From assembly GCF_000334455.1 (NCBI RefSeq), contig NZ_BANX01000023.1, positions 62,001 through 126,000 on the forward strand: a stretch of DNA of 64,000 nucleotides, written 5' to 3'. This document shows, piece by piece, positions 16,894 to 30,233 of the stretch (position 1 is the stretch's first letter; every line of letters starts with the position of its first letter). The DNA is from Gordonia soli NBRC 108243. GTDB lineage: Bacteria; Actinomycetota; Actinomycetes; Mycobacteriales; Mycobacteriaceae. A program made the position numbers and the translations under genes. The notes beneath the pieces were generated by a model. The model was not told the origin of the DNA. It ran no database searches and was given only the letters and a program-made list of their open reading frames with translations.

Positions 16894-19089
16894 GTGACGC
16901 GCTGGTTCGAGCACACCGTCGTCGACACCGGTCGTCTGCCGCTGTTCTTCCTCCTGGTCGCCTTCGTCCTCACCTTCCTGTTCATCCGGTTCAGCGTGCG
17001 GATGATCCGTGCCGAGGTCAGCTGGTGGCCGGGCAATGTGACGCCGGGCGGCGTCCACATGCACCACGAGTTCTTCGGTGTGATCCTGATGTTGCTGAGC
17101 GGGTTCGCGCTGGTCGCACTCGCGAACTTCGAGACGCCCATCGCGAACTGCGTGCTGGCCTCGTTCTTCGGCATCGGCAGCGCCCTCGTACTCGACGAGT
17201 TCGCGCTGATCCTGCACCTGCGCGACGTGTACTGGGAAGAAGAGGGCCGTAGTTCGATCGACGCCGTGTTCGTCGCCGTCGCGATCGGGCTGCTGTTCTT
17301 GCTCGGGCTACGCCCCATCGGCTTCGGTGAGTTCGACGAGTTCCGGGAGGCCGGCGACACCGCCACGCGGGTCGTCGTGCTGATCGCGCTCGCGATCATC
17401 GTGGGGCTCGCCGTGGTCACGCTACTCAAAGGCAAGCTGTGGACGGGACTCGTGGGTCTGTTCGTGCCGCCGCTGCTGTTCGTCGGCGCGCTGCGCGTCG
17501 CCCGCCCGGCCTCGCCGTGGGCGCGGTGGCGGTACACCTCACGTCCGGGAAAGCGGGCAAAGTCACTGCGACGGGAGCGTCGCTACCGCGAGCCGGTGGT
17601 CCGGTGGAAGATCGTGCTGCAAGAGGCGGTGGCCGGCAGATTCGGGATCCCGGACGAGCCGCCCGCGCTACCGCTCGCCCACGACCCCGAGTTGCCACCC
17701 GCGATCAAGGCGCCGAACGCGCTCGCCACCGCCATCCGCTGGCGACGCACGCGGCACCAATTGGAGTTGGTGCCCATCTGGCGCCTCCCGGTGATCCTGG
17801 TGTCCCTGGCGATGGTCGCTGCCTTCGCCTGCGTCGGGCTCGACGACAGTCTGCAGCTCGACGCATTGAACGCCGGGACCACGGCGACCCTCTTGGCCGT
17901 CATCGCCGGCGCGATGGCCACGCTCACCGGTCTGGTGTTCACCGCGGTGACCCTGGCGATGCAGTTCGGCGCGTCCCAGATCTCCATCCGGGTCGTCCCG
18001 ATGCTGCAGCGGGAGCCGGTGATGCGATGGTCGATCGGGGTCTTCCTCGCCACCTTCGTGTTCACGCTGATCGTCGCCCTGGATCTCACGGTCTCCGGCG
18101 ACGACGACCCGGCACCCGGGATCTCGACGGGGATCGCCCTCGCGCTCACCCTCGCCAGTGCCTATCTGTTCATCGCGCTGGTCGCCAAGGTCGGCAGCAT
18201 CCTCAACTCGGCACAGTTGCTGCGGTGGATCGACAGCGAGGGGCGTGGGGCGATCCGCCGGGCGTACCCGGCCGACGCGCCACTCCCGACCGGTGTGTCG
18301 GCGCCGGCGGATGCCCCGGTCGACACCTCGGAGCCCATCATCATCAACCTCCGCGAGATCCCGACGCGTGGGCGGGTCCTGCTCGCCATCGACCTGCCGC
18401 GGATCCAGCGGCTGGCGTTGCGCTGGGACGTGCGGGTCGACCTGCTCGTCGGCATCGGCGACTACGTCCCGCACAGTGGTGCCGTCTTCGAGGTGCGCGG
18501 TGATCGCCGTGCGGTCCGGCCGCATCAGTTGCTCGCGGCGCTGCTGTTCGGCGACACGCACCGACCGGCGGTGAGTCCGGCCGCTGCGCTGCAATCGATC
18601 TCGGACATCGCCCTCAAGGCGCTGTCGCCCGCGGTCAACGACGCGAGTCGCGCGGTCCAGGCGCTCGACCACATCGAGGACCTGCTGCTGATGTTGGCGC
18701 CCCGGGTACACACGGAATCGAATTCGCCCGAGCTGTCGACGATCAGAGGCTACCGACGATCGTGGGCCGACTACGTGTCCATCGGGACCGACGAGATCCG
18801 GCATCACAGCCGCGGATCGGCGCAGGTGCAGCGGCGGCTGCGGGCGCTGTTCGACGCCTTGTCCGAGCAGTGCTCGCCCGAGCAGCAGGCGCCGCTCCGC
18901 GCTCGCATCGACGCGCTCGACGAGCAACTCGACGCCGAATGGGCGATCGGCCTCGACCGGGATCTCGCACGCGCGTCGGATCGTCAGGGATTCGGCACCG
19001 AGACCGGACGGTGGTCGCGGGTCCGGCGACTCAGCATCGACCACCAGCGTGAGCGCGGCGCGGACGACGGTGGCGTCGTCGCCGACTGA
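16894..19089 (+). CDS. large membrane protein: HxHH membrane domain fused to DUF2254
   Basis: The 731-residue protein has two parts. Residues 1-210 hold about six membrane helices with conserved-looking polar motifs GVHMHHEFFG (near 54), LDEFALILHLRD (near 105) and YWEEEGRSSID. From about 290 onward it is DUF2254: four helices (VSLAMVAAFACVGLDD, TLLAVIAGAMATLTGLVF, and two more) followed by a soluble domain containing SDIALKALSPAVNDASRA, the family signature. DUF2254 proteins are of unknown function. The first domain usually exists as a separate protein, so this is a fusion. GTG at 16894 is the start. It converges on the DUF937 gene. Confidence 0.8.
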   Translation: MTRWFEHTVVDTGRLPLFFLLVAFVLTFLFIRFSVRMIRAEVSWWPGNVTPGGVHMHHEFFGVILMLLSGFALVALANFETPIANCVLASFFGIGSALVLDEFALILHLRDVYWEEEGRSSIDAVFVAVAIGLLFLLGLRPIGFGEFDEFREAGDTATRVVVLIALAIIVGLAVVTLLKGKLWTGLVGLFVPPLLFVGALRVARPASPWARWRYTSRPGKRAKSLRRERRYREPVVRWKIVLQEAVAGRFGIPDEPPALPLAHDPELPPAIKAPNALATAIRWRRTRHQLELVPIWRLPVILVSLAMVAAFACVGLDDSLQLDALNAGTTATLLAVIAGAMATLTGLVFTAVTLAMQFGASQISIRVVPMLQREPVMRWSIGVFLATFVFTLIVALDLTVSGDDDPAPGISTGIALALTLASAYLFIALVAKVGSILNSAQLLRWIDSEGRGAIRRAYPADAPLPTGVSAPADAPVDTSEPIIINLREIPTRGRVLLAIDLPRIQRLALRWDVRVDLLVGIGDYVPHSGAVFEVRGDRRAVRPHQLLAALLFGDTHRPAVSPAAALQSISDIALKALSPAVNDASRAVQALDHIEDLLLMLAPRVHTESNSPELSTIRGYRRSWADYVSIGTDEIRHHSRGSAQVQRRLRALFDALSEQCSPEQQAPLRARIDALDEQLDAEWAIGLDRDLARASDRQGFGTETGRWSRVRRLSIDHQRERGADDGGVVAD

Positions 19090-19117
19090 GTTGCTGCCGT
19101 GGTGCCGGACCGATCGT

Positions 19118-19744
19118 CTACCGGCCGCCCAGGATGCTGCCGAGCAGGCCACCGAGTCCGCCGCCGGACTTCTGATCGCCGCCGGAGCCGCCCGACGTCG
19201 ATGCGCCGCCGAGAATCGAGCCCAGGACCCCGCCGAGACCTCCGGCGGCGCTCCCGCCGAGCGCGCCGCCCAGGATGCTGCCCAGGTCACCGGCACCGCC
19301 GGAGTTGCCGCCACCAGCGGCCCCGCCGGAGCCCTTGCCGCTCAGCACCTTCTGGGTGAGATAGCTCAACACGATCGGGGCGAGGATCGGCAGCAGCTTC
19401 TTGATCAGACCGGGATCGACAGCTGCCGCCGGTGCCGCTCCACTGAGTGCGTGGGCGACGTCGTCGGTGCGACCGCCGAAGATGTGGCCGACGATCTTCG
19501 ACCCGTCCGCGGTGTCCACCTCATCGAGTCGGATCTCGCCGTCGGCGAGGTCGTTGGTGTGTTTGTCCAATGCGCCGGCGAGTTGCTGCGCGCTGCCCTC
19601 GTCGGTGGTCTGGTGTTCCAGGCCGGTCAACAGACCGGGAACGGCCTGCTCCACCGCGGCCTGCGCGGTCGCCTCGTCGACGCCGAGTCGCCCGGCGATG
19701 TCGGCGATGGGCAGTCGGCTGATCAGGTCATCGAACTCGGGCAT
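19118..19744 (-). CDS. DUF937 family protein, Gly-rich C-terminus
   Basis: The 208-residue protein has a DUF937-type N-terminal half (LGVDEATAQAAVEQAVPGLLTGLEHQ, then GRTDDVAHALSG and LPILAPIVLSYLTQKVL) with helical character. From about residue 135 it is a Gly/Ser/Ala low-complexity tail with a recurring L-G-S-I-L-G-G pattern. The function is unknown. The start ATG is at 19744, overlapping the end of the esterase gene by 17 bp, so the two are probably one transcript. Confidence 0.8.
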   Translation of the reverse strand: MPEFDDLISRLPIADIAGRLGVDEATAQAAVEQAVPGLLTGLEHQTTDEGSAQQLAGALDKHTNDLADGEIRLDEVDTADGSKIVGHIFGGRTDDVAHALSGAAPAAAVDPGLIKKLLPILAPIVLSYLTQKVLSGKGSGGAAGGGNSGGAGDLGSILGGALGGSAAGGLGGVLGSILGGASTSGGSGGDQKSGGGLGGLLGSILGGR

Positions 19745-20789
19745 CGGTCCTCTTCTCGGTCCGGAACTCGCCCCGCGGCCGCGGGATCGGTTGTGCAGCA
19801 ATGAATCGTGCGGCATCACGGAGGGCGCGCTGCGCCTCCGGGGTGAACAGCGGGAACATCTGGAACACGTGTCCCTGATCGGGCCACCGTTGGATCTCGA
19901 CCTGCGCTCCCGCATCGCTCAGCACCTGATGCAGGGCTCGTGCGTCAGCGCCCATGACCTCGAGCCCGCCGTACTGGAGGAGCGTCGGCGGAAGATCCAT
20001 ATCGGCGGTGAGGTCGACCCGCATCCGCGGGTCGTCCGCGTCGGTGCCCGCGGTGTAGAAGCGAAGGATCTGTTGCGCGGCAAGCGCTTCGATGAGCGGA
20101 TCACGCGCACCGCCGCGCTGGTTCTCCACGGCGAGTTCGAAGGTCGGGTCGTAGAGCGGGGAGAACAGCACCATCGCGGCCGGTTGCGGTCGGCCGGTGC
20201 GATGGTTGTCGGCCAGCAGGTCGGCTGCGAGGTGCCCGCCGGCCGAATCGCCCGCGACGACGATGCGATCGGCGCGGTGCCCGTTGTCGAGGAGCCACCG
20301 GTACCCGCGGATGGCATCGTCGCCCGCGCTGGGCAGTCGATACTCCGGGCCGAGTCGGTAGTCGAGGCTGAAGGCGGGCATGCCGGTGAGTCTGCTGAGT
20401 CGGGATACGAGTCCGCGGTGGGTGCGCGGCGAACACACCACGTACCCGCTGCCGTGCAGGTAGTAGATGATCGCCTCGTCCGGCGACGGACGCAGGCCGG
20501 GCGTGCGGGGGCGCGTGCCGGAGACCCATTCGCCGCGGACGCTCCCGGAATCGAAGGACTCGCGGACCGGGCGGACCCTGGTGCCCGACGGCACCGGGCT
20601 GATCGCGGCCAGCGAGCGGTTGATCGACGGTCGCATCGCACGGAGAACCAGGGGAGACGGACGTGACCGGCCTGCTCCGGTGACCGCGAAGAGGGGACCT
20701 CGGATGCGGCCGAGGTAGGCGTTGGTCGCCCTGGCGCGCAGGGATCCGCGGGCTCCGGTGTGGACCTCGTGGGTGCCACGCGCACTCAT
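19728..20789 (-). CDS. alpha/beta hydrolase, HSL-type esterase
   Basis: The 353-residue hydrolase has the hormone-sensitive-lipase layout: oxyanion-hole motif YYLHGSGYV (His112) and nucleophile GDSAGG (Ser182). The C-terminal His lies in PDQGHVFQMFP near residue 315, and the Asp is likely in the DARALHQ region. It should cleave short-chain acyl esters. The N-terminal 70 residues contain a basic stretch with no clear signal peptide. The ATG at 20789 is well placed. The 380-bp region upstream separates it from the divergent gltB. Confidence 0.87.
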   Translation of the reverse strand: MSARGTHEVHTGARGSLRARATNAYLGRIRGPLFAVTGAGRSRPSPLVLRAMRPSINRSLAAISPVPSGTRVRPVRESFDSGSVRGEWVSGTRPRTPGLRPSPDEAIIYYLHGSGYVVCSPRTHRGLVSRLSRLTGMPAFSLDYRLGPEYRLPSAGDDAIRGYRWLLDNGHRADRIVVAGDSAGGHLAADLLADNHRTGRPQPAAMVLFSPLYDPTFELAVENQRGGARDPLIEALAAQQILRFYTAGTDADDPRMRVDLTADMDLPPTLLQYGGLEVMGADARALHQVLSDAGAQVEIQRWPDQGHVFQMFPLFTPEAQRALRDAARFIAAQPIPRPRGEFRTEKRTDARVR

Positions 20790-21170
20790 CTGTCCGAGAC
20801 TAGTCGGCGGCGACCTCGATCGGAGCCGGTTCGGCGCGCCGACATCGGCGTACCGACCACGTCGATTCGGACCGCTTCGGGCGCGTACGCTGCATGATCA
20901 CCCTCATTGTGGTAGCCGGATTTCGATACTGGGTGTCCGGCGTGAGAAAATATCTGACAATGCTCTCGGAGCAGGTGGTGCGGAGCCGGATCACGGTTCG
21001 CACGTGCCGTCAGCAACGACGCTGACATCGGATGCCCGAACCGGACATCGCTGCGTTCGCCCAGGTCAGCCCCTGTGGGTGACGAACAGCCAGCGGCCGG
21101 TCGGCCAGGCGTCCCCAGGTCATCATCGGTGTAGTGGATGCGCAGCGTCGCGCACGAAGTGAGGCGAACT
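20790..21170. other. divergent control region between esterase and gltB
   Basis: About 380 bp without a gene. It should hold the promoters of both the esterase (minus) and gltBD (plus). A patch richer in A/T (GAGAAAATATCTGACAATG, about 20942-20960) is the only promoter-like spot; I see no recognisable GlnR or AmtR box. Confidence 0.4.
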
Positions 21171-25746
<4,576 letters not shown>

Positions 25747-25754
<8 letters not shown>

Positions 25755-27213
25755 TCCCAGAGGATTCCTCAAGCACACCGAGCGGGAGACGCCGGATCGC
25801 CGGCCCGTCGACCTGCGGCTGCTGGACTGGAAAGAGGTCTACACGGAGTTCGACAGCGGTGAGCTGCAGACGCAGGCCAGCCGTTGCATGGACTGCGGTA
25901 TCCCGTTCTGCCACAACGGCTGCCCGCTGGGCAACCTGATCCCCGAGTGGAACGACCTGGTCTACAAGGACCGGTGGCGCGACGGCATCGAGCGTCTGCA
26001 CGCGACGAACAACTTCCCGGAGTTCACCGGTCGGCTGTGTCCTGCGCCGTGCGAGGCGTCGTGTGTGCTGGGCATCAACCAGCCTCCGGTCACCATCAAG
26101 CAGGTCGAGGTCGAGCTCATCGACAACGCCTTCGAGCAGGGATGGGTCACCCCGGTCCTGCCGGCGGCGACGACCGGCAAGACCGTCGCGGTGATCGGTT
26201 CGGGACCCGCGGGACTCGCTGCGGCCCAGCAGCTCACACGTGCGGGCCACGCGGTCACCGTGTTCGAGCGCGCGGATCGCATCGGTGGACTGCTGCGCTA
26301 CGGCATCCCCGAGTTCAAGATGGAGAAGCGCCACATCGACCGTCGCCTGGAGCAGATGGAGGCCGAGGGCACCGTCTTCCGCACCGGCGTGAACGTCGGG
26401 GTGGACGTGACCGTCGAGCAGCTGCGCGGGGACTACGACGCCGTGGTGCTCGCCAACGGATCGACCATCGGTCGCGACCTGCCGATCGAGGGTCGGGAAC
26501 TCGACGGCATCCACCAGGCGATGGAGTTCTTGCCGTGGGCCAACAAGGTCCAGCTGGGCGACGACGTCACCGACGCCGACGGCCAGCCGCCGATCAGCGC
26601 CAAGGGCAAGAAGGTCGTGATCATCGGTGGCGGCGACACCGGCGCCGACTGCCTCGGCACCTCGCTGCGCCAGGGTGCGGAGATCGTGCACCAATTCGAG
26701 ATCATGCCGAAGCCGCCGAACGACCGTGCGGACTCGACGCCGTGGCCGACCTACCCGCTGATGTACCGCGTCTCCTCGGCTCATGAAGAGGGTGGCGAGC
26801 GCGTGTTCTCGGTCAACACCGACAAGTTCGTCGGTGAGGACGGCAAGGTCACCGCGTTGCACGCCAGCGAGGTCGTCATGAAGGACGGCCGTTTCACCAA
26901 GGTCGAGGGCTCGGACTTCGTGCTCGAGTGCGATCTGGTGCTGCTCGCGATGGGCTTCGTCGGTCCGGAGCGCGACGACCTGCTCGACAAGCTGGGTGTC
27001 GAGTACACCGACCGCGGCGTCATCAAGCGGGACGATTCGTTCAGCTCGACCGTGCCCGGCGTCTTCGTCGCCGGTGACGCGGGACGCGGCCAGTCGCTGA
27101 TCGTGTGGGCCATCGCGGAGGGTCGTGCGGCTGCCGCCGCGGTGGACACCTTCCTCGCCGGCCGGACCGATCTGCCCGCGCCGATCGTCCCGACCCAGGT
27201 CGCCCAGCGCTGA
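25747..27213 (+). CDS. gltD: glutamate synthase small subunit (NADPH/FAD)
   Basis: The 488-residue subunit feeds electrons from NADPH to GltB. N-terminal cysteines in [14 protein letters not shown] and CPAPCEASC bind two 4Fe-4S clusters. The FAD fold begins at [15 protein letters not shown] (about residue 142) and the NADPH fold at [12 protein letters not shown] (about 288). The closing [19 protein letters not shown] completes the FAD site. GTG at 25747 is the start, overlapping gltB and thus translationally coupled. A strong bidirectional hairpin follows the stop. Confidence 0.96.
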
Positions 27214-27229
27214 TCGCGGAGACACCACA

Positions 27230-27268
27230 GCGATCGACCCCGCCGAGATCGTCGGCGGGGTCGATCGC
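27230..27268. terminator. bidirectional terminator between gltD and SRPBCC gene
   Basis: A perfect 17-bp stem (27230-27246 with 27252-27268) closes a 5-base loop. TTGT follows on the plus strand. It lies 17 bp after the gltD stop and 45 bp before the end of the convergent gene. Confidence 0.85.
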
Positions 27269-27312
27269 TTGTCGGGGCCGGTCGGCCCCGGGCTCAGATG
27301 AGCTCGGCCGTG

Positions 27313-27750
27313 TCAGGCGCTCTTCTCGAGCGTCTCGGTGAGCTGCTTCGGCACGCTCTGCGCGAGTCGGTTGAACATCAGTTGGAAGACCGGGTCGCCG
27401 ATCTTCGCGATGCCGTTGAAATCGACGTGTGCGTGATAGGTGATCTCGGTCGCAGCGTCACCGGCGGGCGCGAGACGGAGATCGTCGGTGGCCGTCGCCG
27501 TCTTGTTGCGACCGGTGACGACGATGTGGTCGGGATCGTCGCGGGTCAGTTCGTATTCGAGTTCGGTGGAGATCCCGAACAGCTTGCTCACGTTGTGCCA
27601 GCGGGTGCCCAGCCCGATCGGCCCGGTGGAGATCCGTTCACACGACTGCGTTCCCGGGTCCCACTGCTCTGCGTGTGAGAAGTCGCGGAGATAGGCCGCC
27701 ACATCGGCGACAGGCTTTCGGACGGTGAAGGTTCGCTGTACGTCGACCAT
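27313..27750 (-). CDS. SRPBCC (START-like) family protein
   Basis: The 145-residue protein fits the polyketide cyclase/SRPBCC fold: N-terminal strand VQRTFTVRKPVADVAAYLRDF, then EQWDPGTQ, ISTGPIGLGTRWHN, and the long C-terminal helix ending QSVPKQLTETLEKSA. Such proteins bind a hydrophobic ligand in a central cavity; no ligand can be proposed. The ATG at 27750 is used because the frame upstream to 28089 has no family similarity. It stands alone, convergent with gltD. Confidence 0.82.
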   Translation of the reverse strand: MVDVQRTFTVRKPVADVAAYLRDFSHAEQWDPGTQSCERISTGPIGLGTRWHNVSKLFGISTELEYELTRDDPDHIVVTGRNKTATATDDLRLAPAGDAATEITYHAHVDFNGIAKIGDPVFQLMFNRLAQSVPKQLTETLEKSA

Positions 27751-28041
27751 GGATCGGTTCCTCTCGGCAGGTGCCTCGTCGGCGGTGATTCGGTGCCGTG
27801 GCCGTGCGCGGATGGCGATCGGATGGTTCGGCACGCTCGGAATCCGGATGCCCGGAGCGACGTCGGCGAAACGTCGCGACGTCGAGTCGTGATGTCGACG
27901 AGATGTGGGGTCACGGACCGGCAGCGACACCGCACGGGCATCGTGCTGCGTACAGCGGGGGACAGAGGAACATGACGGGGGACCGAGGAACACGATGTGG
28001 GAATGTCGCCGTGCGTCGGGAGACGACGGGAGAAAGTATCC

Positions 28042-28076
28042 GGGCCGGGCCGATCGATGAACGATCGGCCCGGCCC
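28042..28076. terminator. GC-rich hairpin, possible terminator
   Basis: GGGCCGGGCCGATCG (28042-28056) pairs exactly with 28062-28076 around the loop ATGAA. There is no T-run and no accepted gene ends next to it, so its role is unclear. Confidence 0.5.
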
Positions 28077-28309
28077 GGCCCCCTACCACTCTCAGCGCGC
28101 TCCCCTCACGCGACGCTTCGGTGGACTCGCAGCGGAGACCGCGCGATGGCGGGGATCGCCAAAGTGCGTGCCTGCCCCGTGGCGCGCAATTCGCTGTGCG
28201 ACCCTCCGAGCCATTGCGGTCGTGATCTCCGTGCGGAGGTCTTCAACCGGTGGTGGTACTCGGAAGCCATCCGGCGGAACGGTGGCTGTCCTCTGTGTCC
28301 TACCGCCGA

Positions 28310-28333
28310 GTAGCTTACTGCTCCGTAAGCTAC
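28310..28333. promoter_or_regulatory. operator-like inverted repeat
   Basis: GTAGCTTAC (28310-28318), six bases, GTAAGCTAC (28325-28333). A related block, CAAAGTAG, follows. The perfect 9-bp arms and spacing resemble TetR-family operators. It lies 200 bp upstream of the cutinase-like gene. Confidence 0.45.
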
Positions 28334-28532
28334 CGCAAAGTAGGGTTTGCTGTCCAGAGTTGAGCATCACAAGTTCGTGATGAAGTGACCACCGGCACGA
28401 GTTCCGCCGAGAATCACCTGTTCGCAACGTGGTTGGGTTTCTCGCGAGTGAAGTCTTGTCATCCCGATGGCCGGACAGGTGTCGGGTACCTACACTTCTC
28501 GTGGGGTGGGCAGCAATCCGAAGGAGTGGCGC

Positions 28533-29426
28533 ATGGGTGTGCGCAGGGCGTTGACGGTGATCTCTGCGACGGTGCTCGCGGCCATGGGTGCGACCACGGG
28601 GGTGGCCGCGCAGGCCGACGCGGCACCGTCCGCGTGCCCGGCGCTCTACGTTCTCGCGGTGCCCGGTACCTGGGCGAACGGTGCGCAGCCCGGTCTCCTC
28701 ACCGCGGTCACCTCCGATCTGGGGCCGGAGACCAAGGTGCAGTTCGTCGGGTACGACGCGACCGCCTTCCCCTGGGAGCGGGCGATCTACGGCAAGTCCA
28801 AGGCGCAGGCCGTGGCGAACACGACCGGCCTCGCACGGGCGATGCTGCGGCAGTGTCCGCGCACCAAGATCGCGCTCACCGGATACAGCCAGGGTGCCGA
28901 TGCCGCGGGTGATGTCGCCGCCGAGATCGGCACCGGACGCGCGGCCATCCGACCTTCGCAGGTGGCCGGGGTGGTCCTCATCTCCGACCCCCGACGGTCT
29001 CGCAAGGACAACCTGATCGGACCCCGCCTCACAGGTGAGGGCAGCGGTGGGCCCCGGATCGGTGGCATGGGCTGGGTCCTGCCACGGTCGGCGACCCTGT
29101 GCGCTCCGGGAGATCTCTACTGCAACACCCCGCGCGACTACTACGTGACCCGCGTGATCGGCTACCTCGCCGAGACCAGTGACCCGACGCCCAGTCAGTT
29201 CGCGCAATATCAGGCCGAGGCATCGGCGATCGTGAACGAACTGCTGACCCGCGGCGGCCCGGGCGCGATCGTCCGTGAGCTCGGCAACGCTCGCGCGCGG
29301 GAACAGATCATCATCTTCAACCGGTTCCTGCAGTCGGGTGCGCACGCCGACTATGCGACCTTCCAGGTGGCTCCCGGAGTCACGGCGACTCAGTGGGCCC
29401 ATAACCGTCTGGCCGCCCTGGCCTGA
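28533..29426 (+). CDS. secreted cutinase-like esterase
   Basis: The 297-residue protein starts at ATG 28533, eight bases after AAGGAG. Residues 1-30 form a signal peptide (cleavage after ADA likely). The cutinase family triad is visible: Ser119 in TGYSQGAD, Asp194 in CAPGDLYCN between two cysteines, and His271 in SGAHADYATF. It should hydrolyse esters outside the cell, like the CULP proteins of mycobacteria, which act on short-chain esters or phospholipids. It stands alone; an operator-like repeat lies upstream. A longer frame from 28467 lacks a ribosome site. Confidence 0.9.
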   Translation: MGVRRALTVISATVLAAMGATTGVAAQADAAPSACPALYVLAVPGTWANGAQPGLLTAVTSDLGPETKVQFVGYDATAFPWERAIYGKSKAQAVANTTGLARAMLRQCPRTKIALTGYSQGADAAGDVAAEIGTGRAAIRPSQVAGVVLISDPRRSRKDNLIGPRLTGEGSGGPRIGGMGWVLPRSATLCAPGDLYCNTPRDYYVTRVIGYLAETSDPTPSQFAQYQAEASAIVNELLTRGGPGAIVRELGNARAREQIIIFNRFLQSGAHADYATFQVAPGVTATQWAHNRLAALA

Positions 29427-29927
29427 CGCGCGACATCCGCCGACCGCTGGTCGAGGGTCCTGATCTCGCGGACTGGGTGTCGGTCGAACGATGGAATCCG
29501 GGCCGCGTCGCTCCCGCGCAGGTAACGGCTGCCGTGTCACCATCGATGTACCCGGGTGAGGCAGGTGCCACACGAATCGTGGCTGCTGTGCCACGTGTGA
29601 ATCCCCGGCGGGTTCGCGCGGAGCTACTACAGTAAGATGAAGTTCCGGTCCGATATGTCAAATCAAGAAGTGATTGCCATGCGGTTGCAAGCAACGTTCC
29701 ACACGTCCCGACGCACACAGGTGCTGAGTTCGATCACCGGCGGACTGCTCGGTAGTCGTACCCGATCATCGAAGATGTTCCCGGAAGAGGCCGAGCGGCT
29801 GGTCACACCCGCCGACCTCAAGCGCCTGCACCACTGACCGACCCGACTACCGCATCCCCGAACGGTTGTCGCGGAGTTCAGAGGTCGGGTGTCGGCACAT
29901 GCCGGCACAGCATGCGGGTGCCGACGC
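29427..29927. other. intergenic stretch with one doubtful small gene
   Basis: About 500 bp between the cutinase-like and S4 genes. Apart from the possible small gene at 29637 nothing recognisable is seen. Confidence 0.4.
29637..29837 (+). CDS. possible small basic protein, unknown
   Basis: A 66-residue frame from ATG 29637; ATG 29679 would give 52 residues (MRLQATFHTSRRTQVLSS...). Codon third positions in the second half are mostly G/C, which favours coding, while the first 14 codons are A/T-rich and may not be translated. It contains a basic serine-rich stretch and ends PEEAERLVTPADLKRLHH. I recognise no family and see no clear ribosome site. It may be spurious. Confidence 0.35.
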   Translation: MKFRSDMSNQEVIAMRLQATFHTSRRTQVLSSITGGLLGSRTRSSKMFPEEAERLVTPADLKRLHH

Positions 29928-30155
29928 TCAGGCGTCGACGACCCGGACCGCCATCCCACCGATCTCGACGACGTCTCCGGCCGTCAGCTGACGGCCGCGC
30001 CGCGTCTCCACCTCGTCGTTGACCCGGACGAGGCCGTCGGCGAGCACGCCCTTGGCCTCCGCGCCCGAGTCGATGAGGTTGGCCAGCTTCAAGAACTGAC
30101 CCAGTCGGATGGAGTCCCCGGCGACCGGGACCTCGTCGATCGCATCGTTGCCCAC
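29928..30155 (-). CDS. S4-domain RNA-binding protein (YaaA/YbcJ-like)
   Basis: The 75-residue protein is essentially one S4 domain: IRLGQFLKLANLIDSGAEAKGVLADGLVRVNDEVETRRGRQLTAGDVVEI (shown here only as the recognised order of the KLA, G-EAK, VxVNGE-type and GRQL-GD motifs). Such proteins bind structured RNA, probably rRNA or tRNA. GTG at 30155 is the only plausible start. It lies 78 bp after the ABC transporter gene on the same strand and may share its transcript. Confidence 0.85.
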   Translation of the reverse strand: MGNDAIDEVPVAGDSIRLGQFLKLANLIDSGAEAKGVLADGLVRVNDEVETRRGRQLTAGDVVEIGGMAVRVVDA

Positions 30156-30233
30156 GGATTCATGATGCCGCAGGCCGCCCGGGGCGCGACACCGGCCGGG
30201 CCGCGAGAACGTCGCTTCTCCGAAGTGATCGGT

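Larger units (their letters stand above)
27751..28532. other. long intergenic stretch before the cutinase-like gene
   Basis: About 780 bp with no convincing gene. It holds a perfect 15-bp GC-rich hairpin (28042-28076), an operator-like inverted repeat (28310-28333) and a small CATCAC-N6-GTGATG repeat (28365-28382). Minus-strand frames ending at 28092 have low third-position GC and were not accepted. Confidence 0.5.

Noticed and set aside
28092-28370. Small minus-strand frame ending at 28092 next to a hairpin (containing VPPPVEDLRTEITTAMARR)
   Set aside because: Third codon positions are not G/C-rich, frames compete, and no start with a ribosome site is seen; the hairpin alone is not enough.
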